Origin: Malania oleifera
Taxonomy: Eukaryota; Streptophyta; Magnoliopsida; Santalales; Ximeniaceae
Length of the DNA stretch: 64,000 nt
Reading direction: 5' to 3'
Assembly: GCF_029873635.1 (NCBI RefSeq)
Contig: NC_080419.1
Coordinates: forward strand, 66,665,323 to 66,729,322
Shown here: one piece after another, positions 11,339 through 22,422 of the stretch
Layout: every line of letters begins with the position of its first letter
Position numbering within the stretch: the stretch's first letter is position 1
Program-made: the position numbers and the translations under genes
The notes under the pieces: model-generated
What the model saw: only the letters and a program-made list of their open reading frames with translations
What the model was told of the DNA's origin: nothing
The model's database searches: none

Positions 11339-11389
11339 AAAATTAATGAAGAACTTGATTATTGCACATGTGGATGCAAAAATGCATAA
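11339..11389 (+). CDS. bHLH transcription factor, last exon with stop
   Basis: After a long pyrimidine tract ending TTTTTTCAG, the frame continues in phase 0 as KINEELDYCTCGCKNA and then TAA. In the bHLH122/128/130 group helix 2 is followed directly by a short tail with an E..C.CGC pattern near the C-terminus, so this is the expected partner of the exon at 1948-2016. The 51 bp include the stop codon. The tail is short and cysteine-rich; its function is not well established. The two exons are separated by about 9.3 kb, which is long for a plant intron. That both exons keep open frames, phase and splice sites argues for a live gene, but the rest of it is out of view. Confidence 0.75.
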   Translation, partial: KINEELDYCTCGCKNA

Positions 11390-11937
11390 TCTCTTGATAA
11401 GGAATACTACCAACTGAAATATATGTTAGCATAAAAGGTGAAGGTGGGGCGATTGTGCATGTCTTACTACAAAGTGAAGAGTGGGTGTTCTATTTGTATA
11501 TAATGAAGCAGAATTTTCTTCCAGGTTCATCAAGAAAACATTTTTATTTCTATGCACTTTTTTTATTTCTATGTATTTTTGTAACATTTTCACGAAGGAA
11601 AGAGAAAAAGTGGGGATATCAATTCCTCTACTTTATGTTCTCGTTTTTATGCATGCTTTGCTTATTCTGTAAACAGCCATCTAAGAAACCCATTTTGACG
11701 CTTTTATATATGTAGGTATCATTTTGTTTTCAGATTTCTCCAATGTTGCGTTTAGGAGTATGAATTTCGGATCTTAAATTTGGATTTGGGATAGATTTGG
11801 ATAAATTTTAATATACTTTAATAGTACGTCTTATTCAAATCTAATATAACTCCAAATCTAAGATCTATCCAAGCATAGGGTAAATTGACGTGCATGTATG
11901 TATGAAATCCATTTTTGAAGAAATCATATCTATAGTG
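11390..11937 (+). other. Probable 3' UTR and downstream DNA of the bHLH gene
   Basis: The stretch after the stop codon is AT-rich and has no recognisable coding pattern. The UTR end is not determinable by eye. At 11743-11880 a weak inverted repeat (TTGCGTTTAGGAG against ATCTATCCAAGCATAGG) may be another small MITE remnant. Confidence 0.4.
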
Positions 11938-12657
11938 TGTTAGCACCGAAAGAATTTATAGGTGTGCTTGATACACATGGGTGAGCGCCAATTTGGCCAA
12001 AATGTTTAAGCCTATTGGGTTTTGGACCCAATCATGTATATAGGACCCATCATCCACTCACTTTTTTCTAATGTGGGACAAACTCACAACTGGAATTCTC
12101 AATAATCTCTCCCTTACTTGTGAGTTCTAACTGCTCCCCCTTGAATGGAATCCATCTTCTCCTTCACATGACTTATTCTCCAATAGTTGCTCGTGTGGGC
12201 CTTACCACTGCGTCTCACGTGTTTCAAATTGTATTCCAAGCAAACTTCAAAAGCAATCCTACCTCTCATGTCTTGACCCTATTTGGATCCATCTTGGCTG
12301 CTTAAATGATCCTTCTTAGCCTTAGTCACACTCCCACACCCAGAGTTATGAACCATCGACTTTGATACCGTTTGTTAGCTTCGAAGAAGTCCATAGGTGT
12401 GCTTGATACACATGGGTGAACACCAACTTGACCCAAAAACTTAAGCCTATTGGGTTTTGGGTCCAACCATATATATAAGTACCCATCATCCACTCTCATT
12501 TTTTCAATGTGAGACAAATTCATAAGTGGAATTCTCAACAATACTTTACCCAAAAGCTTAAGCTTATTGGGTCTTGGGCTCAATCATGTATATAAGCACC
12601 CATCATTCACTCACTTTTTTCCATTGTGGGGTAAATTCATAAGTGGAATTCTCAACA
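11938..12657 (-). mobile_element. TRIM-like LTR element with three LTR units
   Basis: LTR units lie at 11938-12104, 12373-12540 and a partial one at 12541-12657. On the minus strand each starts TGTTGAGAATTCC or a variant, and the two full ones end GCTAACA. A primer-binding site like that for initiator tRNA-Met (GGTATCAAAGTC, complement at about 12357-12369) follows the middle LTR. A purine tract (AAGTAAGGGAGAGA, complement at about 12105-12119) precedes the last one. The internal part of about 270 bp encodes nothing recognisable. The outer flanks carry an exact 5-bp repeat TAGTG (11933-11937 and 12658-12662). The two full LTRs differ at nearly one site in five by eye, so the element is old. 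The 5S-like motif of Cassandra TRIMs was not seen. Confidence 0.75.
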
Positions 12658-12662
12658 TAGTG

Positions 12663-13124
12663 TAAGTTAAAGCAACTCCCTCAAAATTTAACATGTCTCA
12701 TTAATAAATTCCTTAATTTAAAAATTATTGTATAACTTTTTTTATTTGGTTCATTGTGGTGATCTATAATCCTTGATAACTGAAATTGGATATTTATGCA
12801 TGCCTTTGTGTGAACCCTTTTAGATACCAATCTTTGCGCATGAAGTTGTCTTAAACAACGGAGGAGATGAGAAGAAGGATGAAATGAAGATAATTAAAAT
12901 AAAATTAGGATTGGTGACATGTTGGAGTTATGCTTGTGGAGAGACAACTTGACGTTTATAAATAGATCTAGGGTGGGTAGGAAAGTTTTGGGCACCTAAG
13001 TTAGTTCTCTAGCAAAAAGAGCCCTAAGTTAGTTCTCTAACAAAAAGGGAAGATTTGTTAAGATTGTGCTGGATGAGTCGGGAAAAGGGTGTTTGCTTTC
13101 CTATTGGAGAGATATCTTAAGAAA
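12663..13124. other. Spacer without a recognisable gene
   Basis: Nothing was identified except a 25-bp direct repeat (CCTAAGTTAGTTCTCTA…) at 12995-13019 and 13023-13047. Confidence 0.6.
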
Positions 13125-15080
13125 TGTTAATTTAGGTGTAATCCCAAAAGTGGGGTGAGTTGAGTATTTAAAAATATTTTGGTATTTCAATCCCTAATTG
13201 AAAATCCAACCATACAAGCACAAATTTAGATACACATCGATTTCAGTATTATACAACTTAATTGATTTAATTCGTAGATATCTTAATTAATTTGGTATTA
13301 CCTAATTAATCTCACGTATTTTAGATATTCAAATATGCCAATATTTAAAATATGCATAGCAGATATAATATAAATATATGTGCGGAAATGTAAAAAGAGA
13401 TAGAGAGAGAGCGTAGACACCAAATTTTTAACGAGGTTTGGCCAAAATCGGCATATGTTCTTGCCTTGGGAAAAACACTCAATGATTCCATTATTTAGCT
13501 CCTTAAATTGGAATGAAACTTCCCATTACAATCCGTTGCTTACAAGAGACATAACTTCCTCCTAATTCGTTGCTTACAAGAGGTACAACTTTTTCCTAAT
13601 TCGCTGCTTATAAGAGGTACAACTTCCTCCTAATCAGCTGTTTACAAGAGGTACAATTTTCTCCTCCCCGATTCACAACCTGAACCATTAATACAATAGA
13701 TTGATAAAATTCTTGAATACTCAGATGCTTCTCAACAAGCTAATGAGTACAATAAAATCATAAACACATTCACAGGATATAATTTGAAGTTTAATGGAGT
13801 GTATGTAATGTGTTCAATAAAATCTTTTGCAATAACAAATGTATGATCTTTGTATAAAAATATGTATGACAAATTTGCTCCAAAGATCTAAACCAAATAT
13901 ATGATATTTGTATATAAAAATGTATATGTGATAAGTTTTCTCAAAGATCTAAACCCAATGCAATATTTCTCCAAAAATTTATTTTTCAAATAATATGTGT
14001 GCTGGAGATTTAGGGTTTGCTCTCAAATAACTTTTGCAAAGATAATAGGATATGAAATCTTGGAATAAAAAATATGAACGTGAGTGCTTCAAAGATCTAA
14101 GCTCTAGAATAAACTTTTCCCAAAAGATTTTTCAAACAACGGATATATGGAAAAGCTAAGGTTCTTGCTCTCAATAAAATATTAAATAAAAATATGAGAG
14201 AAGAAAAAACTTTTTACAATGAAGATTAAAAGCCCAAATATAAAACTTTGTATACCAAACTTCAATATCAAAACATACTTGTAAGATGTGTGCATGAATG
14301 CTCTTGAAAAGCTGTGAGAATGCCCAAAAGATGTATGAACGTGATAGAGCGTTGACAAGGTATGCAAAAGTTGTTCACTTATGGTTTATGGTTTGATATT
14401 TATAAGTATTTTCGGCATCTAAAAGATTTCTAGCCGTTGGATCAATCATAGATATTTTTAATTACAAAATATGCCCATTTCAGCGCTGGAGCTTTAGTTC
14501 GCCCGTTGGACTCGTTGACGGGTGAATACATTCGTCGACAAGTGTTCAACACTCGTTCATCGAAGAGAACATGAGTTCATCGTTGAGTGGCCTGTTTGAG
14601 AAAAATACTGTTTCGGTATTTACTTGTTGATGAGGACATACATTCGTTGCTGAGTGGCCTTTATGAATTCGTTGACGAGGCCAGGAGATTCGTCGACGAG
14701 GCCTTTGTTTTCAATCTTATTTTGCCTCTAAAATGCAAATCCAATTCTAGGATAAAAGTATGTAGATTTTTCATGAAATGCATTAGTCCTAGGGCTAGAC
14801 TATTGATCATTTTGAGCTCCCAATTATACCTTATGAAATATGTAAATACAAGTAAGACTAAACACACATTACAACTGAAAATCTAAAGTATCTTCATCCT
14901 TTTGCTCTTCTAATTTCATGGAATGTGCCAGGTCGTATGTGCTTCAAGTTCCTTATGGCTTCCATAGCATTCATACCATCTGTGCGTGCTAAATAATGAT
15001 CTTGCTAAAAGACTCAATGCACAGATGATATAATTGTGTTTTGTCATGATCAAAATGGAATCAGACTGAAAGAGTCAACA
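13125..15080 (-). mobile_element. Solo LTR, Sirevirus-like Ty1/copia family
   Basis: On the minus strand it starts TGTTGACTC and ends ACACCTAAATTAACA. It shares layout with the LTR at 29989-32311: a GGTGTAATCCC end, a stretch with repeated GCTTACAAGAGGTACAACTTCC units (13540-13660), the ACGAGGTTTGG word, and an end with TTTTGATCATGACAAA on the minus strand. No internal region is attached on either side, so it is a solo LTR. Flanking pentamers (AGAAA and AGGAG) match only partly. It carries a cluster of CGTTGACGAG/CGTCGACGAG words at 14500-14705. Confidence 0.7.
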
Positions 15081-15727
15081 AGGAGTTAAGTGATGCTGCT
15101 TAGAATTGAGGTGTGACTTCAAGTTAAAATCTTGTTTGGTATATGACTAGTACAAAAAAATCAGAGTATCTTGACTTCGACCCTTCAATGCAAGTTAGTG
15201 TAATACTTGAGCAATTCCTAAAGTGAAATTGTTTAGAGAATATGTATCTTTTTCCCTTGGGCCCCATTTTCCTTTTAGTCTCTTTCCATCATTATTTTAA
15301 AAATAGATTTTCATTCTAGGGGCATGTATTTTGCCCTTTTAGTTCCCTAACAATGGTCATGATTAATATCAATCGTTACAAAGGCACACTCTAGCAGCTT
15401 TTAGCTATAGCTTTTAAAGATACATGTTAAACATAGGGTTTAGACCAACCATAAACAAATTGATGAAGTCAAATATAATCTTTACCCATCCTACAAAGTA
15501 ATTTTCGGCGGATGTCAGTAAGCAAGTCTCATCCTCATTTGCATAGAGTATTTTAGGTCATAGCTCATTTTTTAATGCTCCCATCAATTGTTCAACATTT
15601 TTACTTTCTTAAGTTCTACCGTACAAGTAGTGAAATCCCTTCCATATATTCTCTTGTTCACTAATATTTAGAGTTGGGTGATGACGACAAATGCACCATT
15701 AATTAGGACTAGCTATCATTTACTTCT
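15081..15727. other. Spacer without a recognisable gene
   Basis: The stretch is AT-rich. No coding motif, tRNA or clear repeat was seen. Confidence 0.6.
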
Positions 15728-15774
15728 TGATGGGGATTAGCATGCCCTACCTATGTCATTTTCAGATGTTGTGA

Positions 15775-15865
15775 CACGTGGATGTCCACATTTCCTTTAT
15801 TGATATGCGGACACGTGGATGACCCCTTGATGTCCACATTTCCTTTGCCGACATGATGACACGTG
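15775..15865 (+). promoter_or_regulatory. Three G-boxes (ACACGTGG) in the 5' LTR
   Basis: CACGTG cores lie at 15775-15780, 15812-15817 and 15860-15865, each in a GACACGTGGA context followed by a GATGTCCAC or similar word. G-boxes are binding sites for plant bZIP and bHLH factors and are the core of abscisic-acid response elements. They lie near the start of the LTR, upstream of the TATA box at about 16343. All three recur in the 3' LTR. Confidence 0.7.
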
Positions 15866-16340
15866 GACGATCTCTTGATGTACACATCGGTTCATAATTG
15901 TTTGTAGATTTTGAATGGTATATTTGAAAACTTGTTTTGAAGACTTTTCAATGTTTGAAGACCCCAAGTGAAGTATGGAATCAGGATGTAATTCAAGAAC
16001 CATGTGGGCCCTACATGGCTCCATTGGGCCCCACATGGATTGGGCCTCCCTTTTGACTTGTGTTTTTGTATTAAATGTGTAATATTGCAAGAAAATTAAA
16101 CTTGCTTGCATGTGAGTATTTAGTAAGTTGTGTTCTTAGTAATTTGTGTTGGAATCTTTAATATGTCTTGTAAGTTGGAGCATTTATTTTGTTAGCAACT
16201 TGTAAGAGTAATTAACATGTCTAGTAAGTTGGTATCTTTATTATTTGTGTCTCTCATGCTTGTATGTGAATTGTTAGTTGTTTAATGTCTTTGTTTCCCT
16301 ATGCAAGCTAAGCTTATTAATGCTTTGTCCACCCGTGCTA

Positions 16341-16358
16341 GCTATATATATACCCCTT
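16341..16358 (+). promoter_or_regulatory. TATA box of the chromovirus 5' LTR
   Basis: The sequence GCTATATATATACCCCTTC is present here and at the matching place in the 3' LTR (about 20602). Transcripts of LTR elements usually start some 30 bp downstream of such a box. Confidence 0.6.
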
Positions 16359-19300
16359 CATTGTAAGAACTATGTGTAGAGAGAAAAGTATTGTTATTGA
16401 ATTAAAAAGGTTTTTCCTTTGTGAAGCTTGTTAAGTTTTGTCCAATCCTTGTGATTGTGTAGTGAAAGGCTACGTTGTTCTCCTCAGAGATCAGGTGATG
16501 AGAGACCACTATTTTATCCTGCGACTCCATCCCTATCCCACTTTCATGACTTCCCTCCATCACCCACATGACCATCACCAAGTTACACCCCAAGGCCAAC
16601 AATCTACCATTCCATTGCAGCATACATATTACATTTCAAAGTTTGCGTGAAGGGCTTCAGGAGAGTTCTATCTTGTGTAGAATATTGTCCAGTCAACCAT
16701 AATTTTGATTGATAAATTTAGCATTCATTTGGATCATTACATACTTACAGTAGTTCCACTTCCCCTCTATTACATTGCTACGTTTGTCTCGGTGTTTTAA
16801 AGCTTGTTCCAAAGAAATTTCAGGCGTGGTCTAAGACTTGTGTTAAACAACGCCAAGTCATCCAAACAATTCGCTTGGTAATATCGACACTTATTTGAAC
16901 CCTTATTTTACATTGTGAGCCTTTGCTGACATATGAAATTCCTTATTTAATAAGCACATTTGAGCCATAAGATTATAATATTAATAATTGATAGCTTTAA
17001 ATCAATTCTGGGAATATTATTGTGCAAACGTGGAACTACATTCTTGAAATATTGAAATAACATCTTTTCCGCATTTAGCTTGATTCCTTTGTGAAAGAAC
17101 CAATAGAGACTTATTTTTAAACAACATCATACATCGTTTAAAAATTCAACAATATGTGAAATGAAGCTTGATTTATTGTGTTTATGTTTAGTTAATTGAG
17201 TTCTTAAATCAAAGTGTCTTGAGTGTATGAGCTTGTGTGAAAGTTGAAACTTTAGGACTAGGCCACGCTTACCCGCCCTACATCATCTTGGTATCAGGGC
17301 TTAGGTTAGAGCCTAGGTTTAGTTAGGTTGAACCCTTAAAGTCCCATTCCCTTAGCTTGCAAGATTTTAGTTTTAGACTAAAACAACCGCAGGATTTTGC
17401 CGAGAATAGCCCACTTATATTCTGAATTTTGGATATTTGGAACTTAGTTTGGTTAGGTTTACACTTGACCCTACTTTGTGTGACGAAACACCATTCCAAG
17501 GGCTTCCCTAGTGTGTCCAAATCCTTCCCCAAAACCTAGGGTGTCTACTCAAGTTAGGAATCCTTACCGAGGTCGTAGGACTAATGATGAAAGAGAACTA
17601 CCTATGCCTCCTAGAGAAAGACCTCCCCTCCTTCCACAAAAGCGAGTGAATCATCAAGATGACTTTGCTAAGAGGGACTATGACATTGATGACTTTCCCG
17701 TTAGAAGACCTTAGCATAGGGATCATCGTGATCCTTACAAGGATTTAATAAGGATAGAAGCCCCCACCTATGATGGACAGATAGATCCTAAAGTCTTCCA
17801 AGATTGGTTGATTGGGATGGATTCCTATTTTGATTGGTGTAAGATGACTGACCCTCATCGGATTAAGTTTACAAAAAGGAAGTTAACGGGGCAAGCCAAG
17901 CTCCATTGGTTGAATGTAGAGAGGCAGGAAGCAATGTTAGATCATAGACCCATTGAACATTGGGATCTAATGAAGGATAGGTTAAGGGAGAAGTATGTAT
18001 CCCTTAGTTATAGAGAGCACCTTATGGATCAGCTTTATAGTTTGCATCAAGGTAGCATGACTGTTTTAGAATACATGAGTTAATTCGATGAGTTGTCTAT
18101 AAGATGTGGTGTCTATGAGACTGTTAGTTAGCAAATCTCCTAATTTCACCTAGGATTAAAGCCTGAACTAAGGAGAAAACTATTTTCCCATCACATTGAG
18201 CCCCCTGAATAGGCCTATAATTTAGCTCATGACTTTGAGCAAATGACTAAAGGGCCTATGGGAAAACGGTTTAATACCTCTTCAAATGAGTCATACTCTT
18301 AAAAGATACAGAGTTATGATATAGAGTTATGACAAGTCCTGACCAGCACAATCAGGTCAAGTTACCTACTGAGGGAACAATTCCATAGTCCAACAATCTA
18401 TGGACAAAAAAAAAGCACCCATGATTGGATCCTCTCACTAGAGTTTTGGTAGTGCAGTGTACTTCAGGTGCCATAAACAAGGACACTTTCCCAAACAATG
18501 TCCCACCAAGAACTTGGCGCTTGATAGGGAACATGGTGAGAAAAATAATAAGGAAAAGAAAGAAACTAGTGGAGAATCCTTGAAAAAGCTGTGTGCGCAG
18601 GAAAGTCAAGATACACAGGAAGTGAATGTGATTGTTACTAAGGAGACTGAAATATCCCTTCATGAGAAGGAAACACCACTAGAAGTATCATCCTTACCTT
18701 TTGAGTTTAAGGATGTCCTATCTGAGCCACCTAGTGAGTCATCTCCCATGAGAGACAATCAACATGTCATTGACCTTGTTCCTTATTCATCTCTGCCTTA
18801 TTTACCACTTCATAAAGTGATCCCGATAGAACATGAAGAGTTGAAACAAGTGAATGAATTGAAGGAACATGACTTTGTTCAGAAGAGTTTAGGTCCACTT
18901 GCTTGCCCTACTTTCCCTAATCCCAAGAAAGATAACACTTTGAGCACATGCATCGATAATAGAGCAACCAACAAGATTGTCATCGAGAATAGGTTTCTCA
19001 AAATCATTGTTTTCGATAGATATGTACAATTCATAGGTTACTTCTTGAAAGCCTTGTGGACTATGCTAGGCTCGAATTTTAGTGCCAATCAATCTTTTAG
19101 TGTTTACTATCCCCAAACCAGTTGGCAAGTTAAAGTAGTGAATAGGAGCCTTAGGGACCTATTAAGATGTTTGATAGTTGAGAATATCATAGTTTGGGAT
19201 GTATGCCTTCCTGTGGTCAATTTTGCATTCAGTAGTTCAATAGATAGGACTACAATACTCAGCCTATTTTAGGTTATCACAAGATATAGTCCTAGGAAGC

Positions 19301-20026
19301 CTGTAGATCTTATTCCACTACCACTTAAATCTAGAGTGTGTGAGTCGAATGATGTTTTTGCAAAGCATATACACAATCTACACTCTGAAATAAGATGAAG
19401 GTTAATTTGAATTTTGAACATCATAAATCTCGTGTTGATATACATTACATGTTGAAAGAATTTTCAAAGGGTGATATGGTTATGGTCTGTATTCATCCTG
19501 AGCAGATTCTTGTAGGAAAGGTGAGGAAGTTACATGCTAACAAAATGGATCATTTTAAAATTTTAAAGAAAACTAGTTCTAATGCTTACATGCTTAATAT
19601 TTCTGTTGATTTTAACATAAGCAATGTTTTTAATATTGAAAATCTAACCCCATTTCTTGTAGCATCTTCTTTTGTGGAGCCTTCAATTTTTAACCCTGTA
19701 GGTTACCCCACTCCATTCCCCACTCCACTTGAACCTGAAAGCCCGAAAGTGCCTTCTACCCTTACCTATGCCCAAGAACCTTGATATAATCTTGGATGAC
19801 AAGACAAAGTTCACACAAGTAGGATCATACCGGAAGTACTTGGTCAAGTGGAGAGGTGAGCCACTTCTTGAAAGGAGCTTAAATTTTAAGGAAGACCTAC
19901 TTCATCTTAGCCCGGAATGTTACTCCCAGTACTTCACCTTTGATTATTTGGAGAAGAATTCTTTTGGGTCCGGGAGAGATAATGGGGATCAGCATGCCCT
20001 ACCTATGTCATTTTCAGATGTTGTGA

Positions 20027-20128
20027 CACGTGGACGACCTTTCGATGTCCACATTTCTTTTGTTGATATGCTGACACGTGGATGACCCCCTGATGTCCAC
20101 AATTCCTTTGCTGACAACATGACACGTG
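20027..20128 (+). promoter_or_regulatory. Three G-boxes (ACACGTGG) in the 3' LTR
   Basis: CACGTG cores at 20027-20032, 20075-20080 and 20123-20128 are spaced an exact 48 bp apart. The spacing is more regular than in the 5' LTR, which suggests the unit arose as a tandem repeat of about 48 bp. Confidence 0.7.
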
Positions 20129-21534
20129 GACGACCTCCCGATGTCCACATCGGTTCATAATTGTTTGTAGATTTTGAATGAATTATTTGAAGACTTGTTT
20201 TGAAGACTTTTTAGTATTTGAAGACCCCAAGTGAAGTATGGAAATAAGATGTAATTCAAGACCCATGTGGGCCCCATATGGCTCCATTGGGCCCCACACG
20301 GATTGGGCTTCCCTTTTGACTTGTGTTTTTGTATTTAATGTGTAATATTGCAAGAAAATTAAGCTTGCTTGCATGTGACTATTTAGTAAGTTGTGTTCTT
20401 AGTAATTTGTGTTGGAGTCTTTAATATGTGTTGTAAGTTGGAGCATTTATTTTGTTAGTAACTTGTAAAAGTAATTAATGTGTCTAGTAAGTTGGTGTCT
20501 TTATTATTTGTGTCTCCCATGCTTGTATGGGAATTGTTAGTTGTTTAATGTCTTTGTCCCTCTATGCTAGCTAAGCTTATTAATGCTTTGTCCACCCGTG
20601 CTAGCTATATATATACCCCTTCATTGTAAGAACTATGTGTAGAGAGAAAAGTATTGTTATTGAATTAAAAAGGTTTTTCCTTTGTGAAGCTTGTTAAGCT
20701 TTGTCCAATTCTTGTGATTGTGTAGTGAGAGGCTACGTCGTTCTCCTCGGAGATCAGGTAGTGAGAGACCACTATTCTATCTAGCGACTCCATCCTTATC
20801 CCACTTTCACGACTTCCCTCCATCACCCACATGGCCATCACCAAGTTACACCCCAAGGCCAACAATCCACCATTCCATTGCAGCATACATATTACCTTTC
20901 AAAGTTTGCACGAAGGACTTCAGGAGAGTTCTATCTTGTGTAGAATATCATCAAGTCAACCATCATTTTGATTGGTAAATTTAGAGTTCATTTGGATCAT
21001 TACATACTCACAATAGTCCCACTTCCCCTCCATTACATTGCTGTGTTTGTCTCGGTGTTTTAAAGCTTGTTCCAAGGAATTTTCTGGAGTGGTCTAAGAC
21101 TTGTGTTGAACAACGTCCAGTCATCCAAACAATTGTCTTGGTAATCTCAGCACTTATTTGAACCTTTATTTTATATTGTAAGCCTTTACTAGAAATCTGA
21201 AATTCCTTATTTAATTTTACAATATTGATACTTGTTAGCTTTAAATCAATTCTGGGAATATTATTGTGCTAACATAGAACTACATTCTTGAAATATTGAA
21301 TTAGCATCTTTTCTGAACTTAACTTGATTCTTTTGTGAAAGAACCAATTGAGACTTATTTTTGAACAACATCATACACCATTTAAAAATTCAACATGATG
21401 TGAAATGAAGCTTGATTTATTGTGTTTATATTTAGTTAATTGAGTTCTTAAATTAAAGTTTCTTGAGTGTATGTACTTGTGTGAGGGTTGAAATCGTAGG
21501 AGTAGGTCACCCTTACCCGTCCTACATCACATCT

Positions 21535-22422
21535 ATATTACATTTTTGTTTATCAAGCATGCCTATTGAGTGTGGACCATGTATCACACCATGATGGGAC
21601 TACAACAATCAAGGGATGTAGATCCTTTATTCTAAGAAAATCTTAGTCGTTAATTGGAGATCATTTAAGATGATCTTTTATTTTTAAGTAATCTTTTCTT
21701 CTTGTGTTTGCAATTGCTTTTAAAAGTCATAAGAGATTTTCTTGTAACTTTCTTCTTCTCCAACTTTTGCATTTTTGCTTTGGTTGCTTTTTTTGGTATG
21801 TTATCTTCCATTTCTTGTAAATATTATGGTTTGCTTTTTTCTTCTTTCTTTCTTAATTTCTTTCATTCCCCTTCCACACTTGTCTTTTATGGCCCCTTGG
21901 AGTCAATTGAAACTTAAAGAGTCTATAGAGGAATCCATGATTTTTTTAATTAACCCTCACCATTGCCTATTGAGGAATCCATTAGGGTTCAAAGTCTCCT
22001 TCCTTTTTGTCGTCTAGTAGTGATCATGGACCTTGAAGGGGAGTCATGCATCAAAGGGTCGAGTTCTGTACTTGTGTATCTTTTGCTCCCTTTTCAAAAT
22101 CCCAAGTTAGAGGTTGCGTGGATGTGAAAAATTGTCTTAATCTTTGCGTCCATAGATCATGGCAATCACAGTAACCAAGGGAATATGAAAGAGCTTGAAA
22201 GACCTCAAGGGCTTTCTTTGTCAAACTTAGGAAAAAAAAATTATGTTTTTTTCCTTCATACTATTTACAGAGATGGAGATACACATATATAGAAGCTTTT
22301 TGAGACATATATTTGGATATACGAAGATTATGGCTAGAATAAGGGGTGACCCTTGAAAAAAGGGGTTTACATTCTAGGCTTATCCCTATAATCTCTCTAG
22401 TTTTAATGACAGCTCACACCGA
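21535..22422 (-). mobile_element. Possible 3' LTR of the copia fossil
   Basis: The stretch follows the RNase H end of the minus-strand copia fossil and a purine-rich GGAGAGTG word (complement at about 22423-22430). On the minus strand it begins near TGTGAGCTGTCATT. No second LTR is visible for comparison, so the limits are a guess. No gene was recognised in it. Confidence 0.35.

Larger units (their letters stand above)
15728..21529 (+). mobile_element. Short chromovirus (Ty3/gypsy) with both LTRs, pol largely missing
   Basis: The 5' LTR (15728-17285) and 3' LTR (19980-21529) are alike in layout and differ by about 8% in the part compared by eye, which suggests an age of a few million years at usual plant rates. 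The 5' LTR is followed by a TGGTATCAGGGC primer site (17289-17300), and the 3' LTR is preceded by a purine tract (CCGGGAGAGA). Flanking pentamers CTTCT and CATCT differ at one base. Internal parts are gag (about 17.5-18.3 kb), a zinc-knuckle-like motif (HKQGHFPKQCP, near 18.47 kb), integrase remnants (about 19.1-19.7 kb) and a chromodomain (KYLVKWRG, about 19.8-19.93 kb). Reverse transcriptase and RNase H were not found. It is broken in several places. Confidence 0.85.

Noticed and set aside
11938-12657. Cassandra-type TRIM
   Set aside because: The 5S rRNA-like motif that defines Cassandra LTRs was looked for and not seen.
13540-13660. CRISPR-like array of GCTTACAAGAGGTACAACTTCC units
   Set aside because: Units are imperfect, directly adjoining, and lie inside a plant LTR; the same units recur at 30330-30390 in a related LTR.
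18352-18663. Minus-strand open frame opposite the chromovirus zinc-knuckle region
   Set aside because: It overlaps sense gag coding sequence and has no recognisable domain.
15797-20374. Pair of matching minus-strand open frames in the two chromovirus LTRs
   Set aside because: They are shadows of the LTR sequence repeated at both ends and have no known domain.
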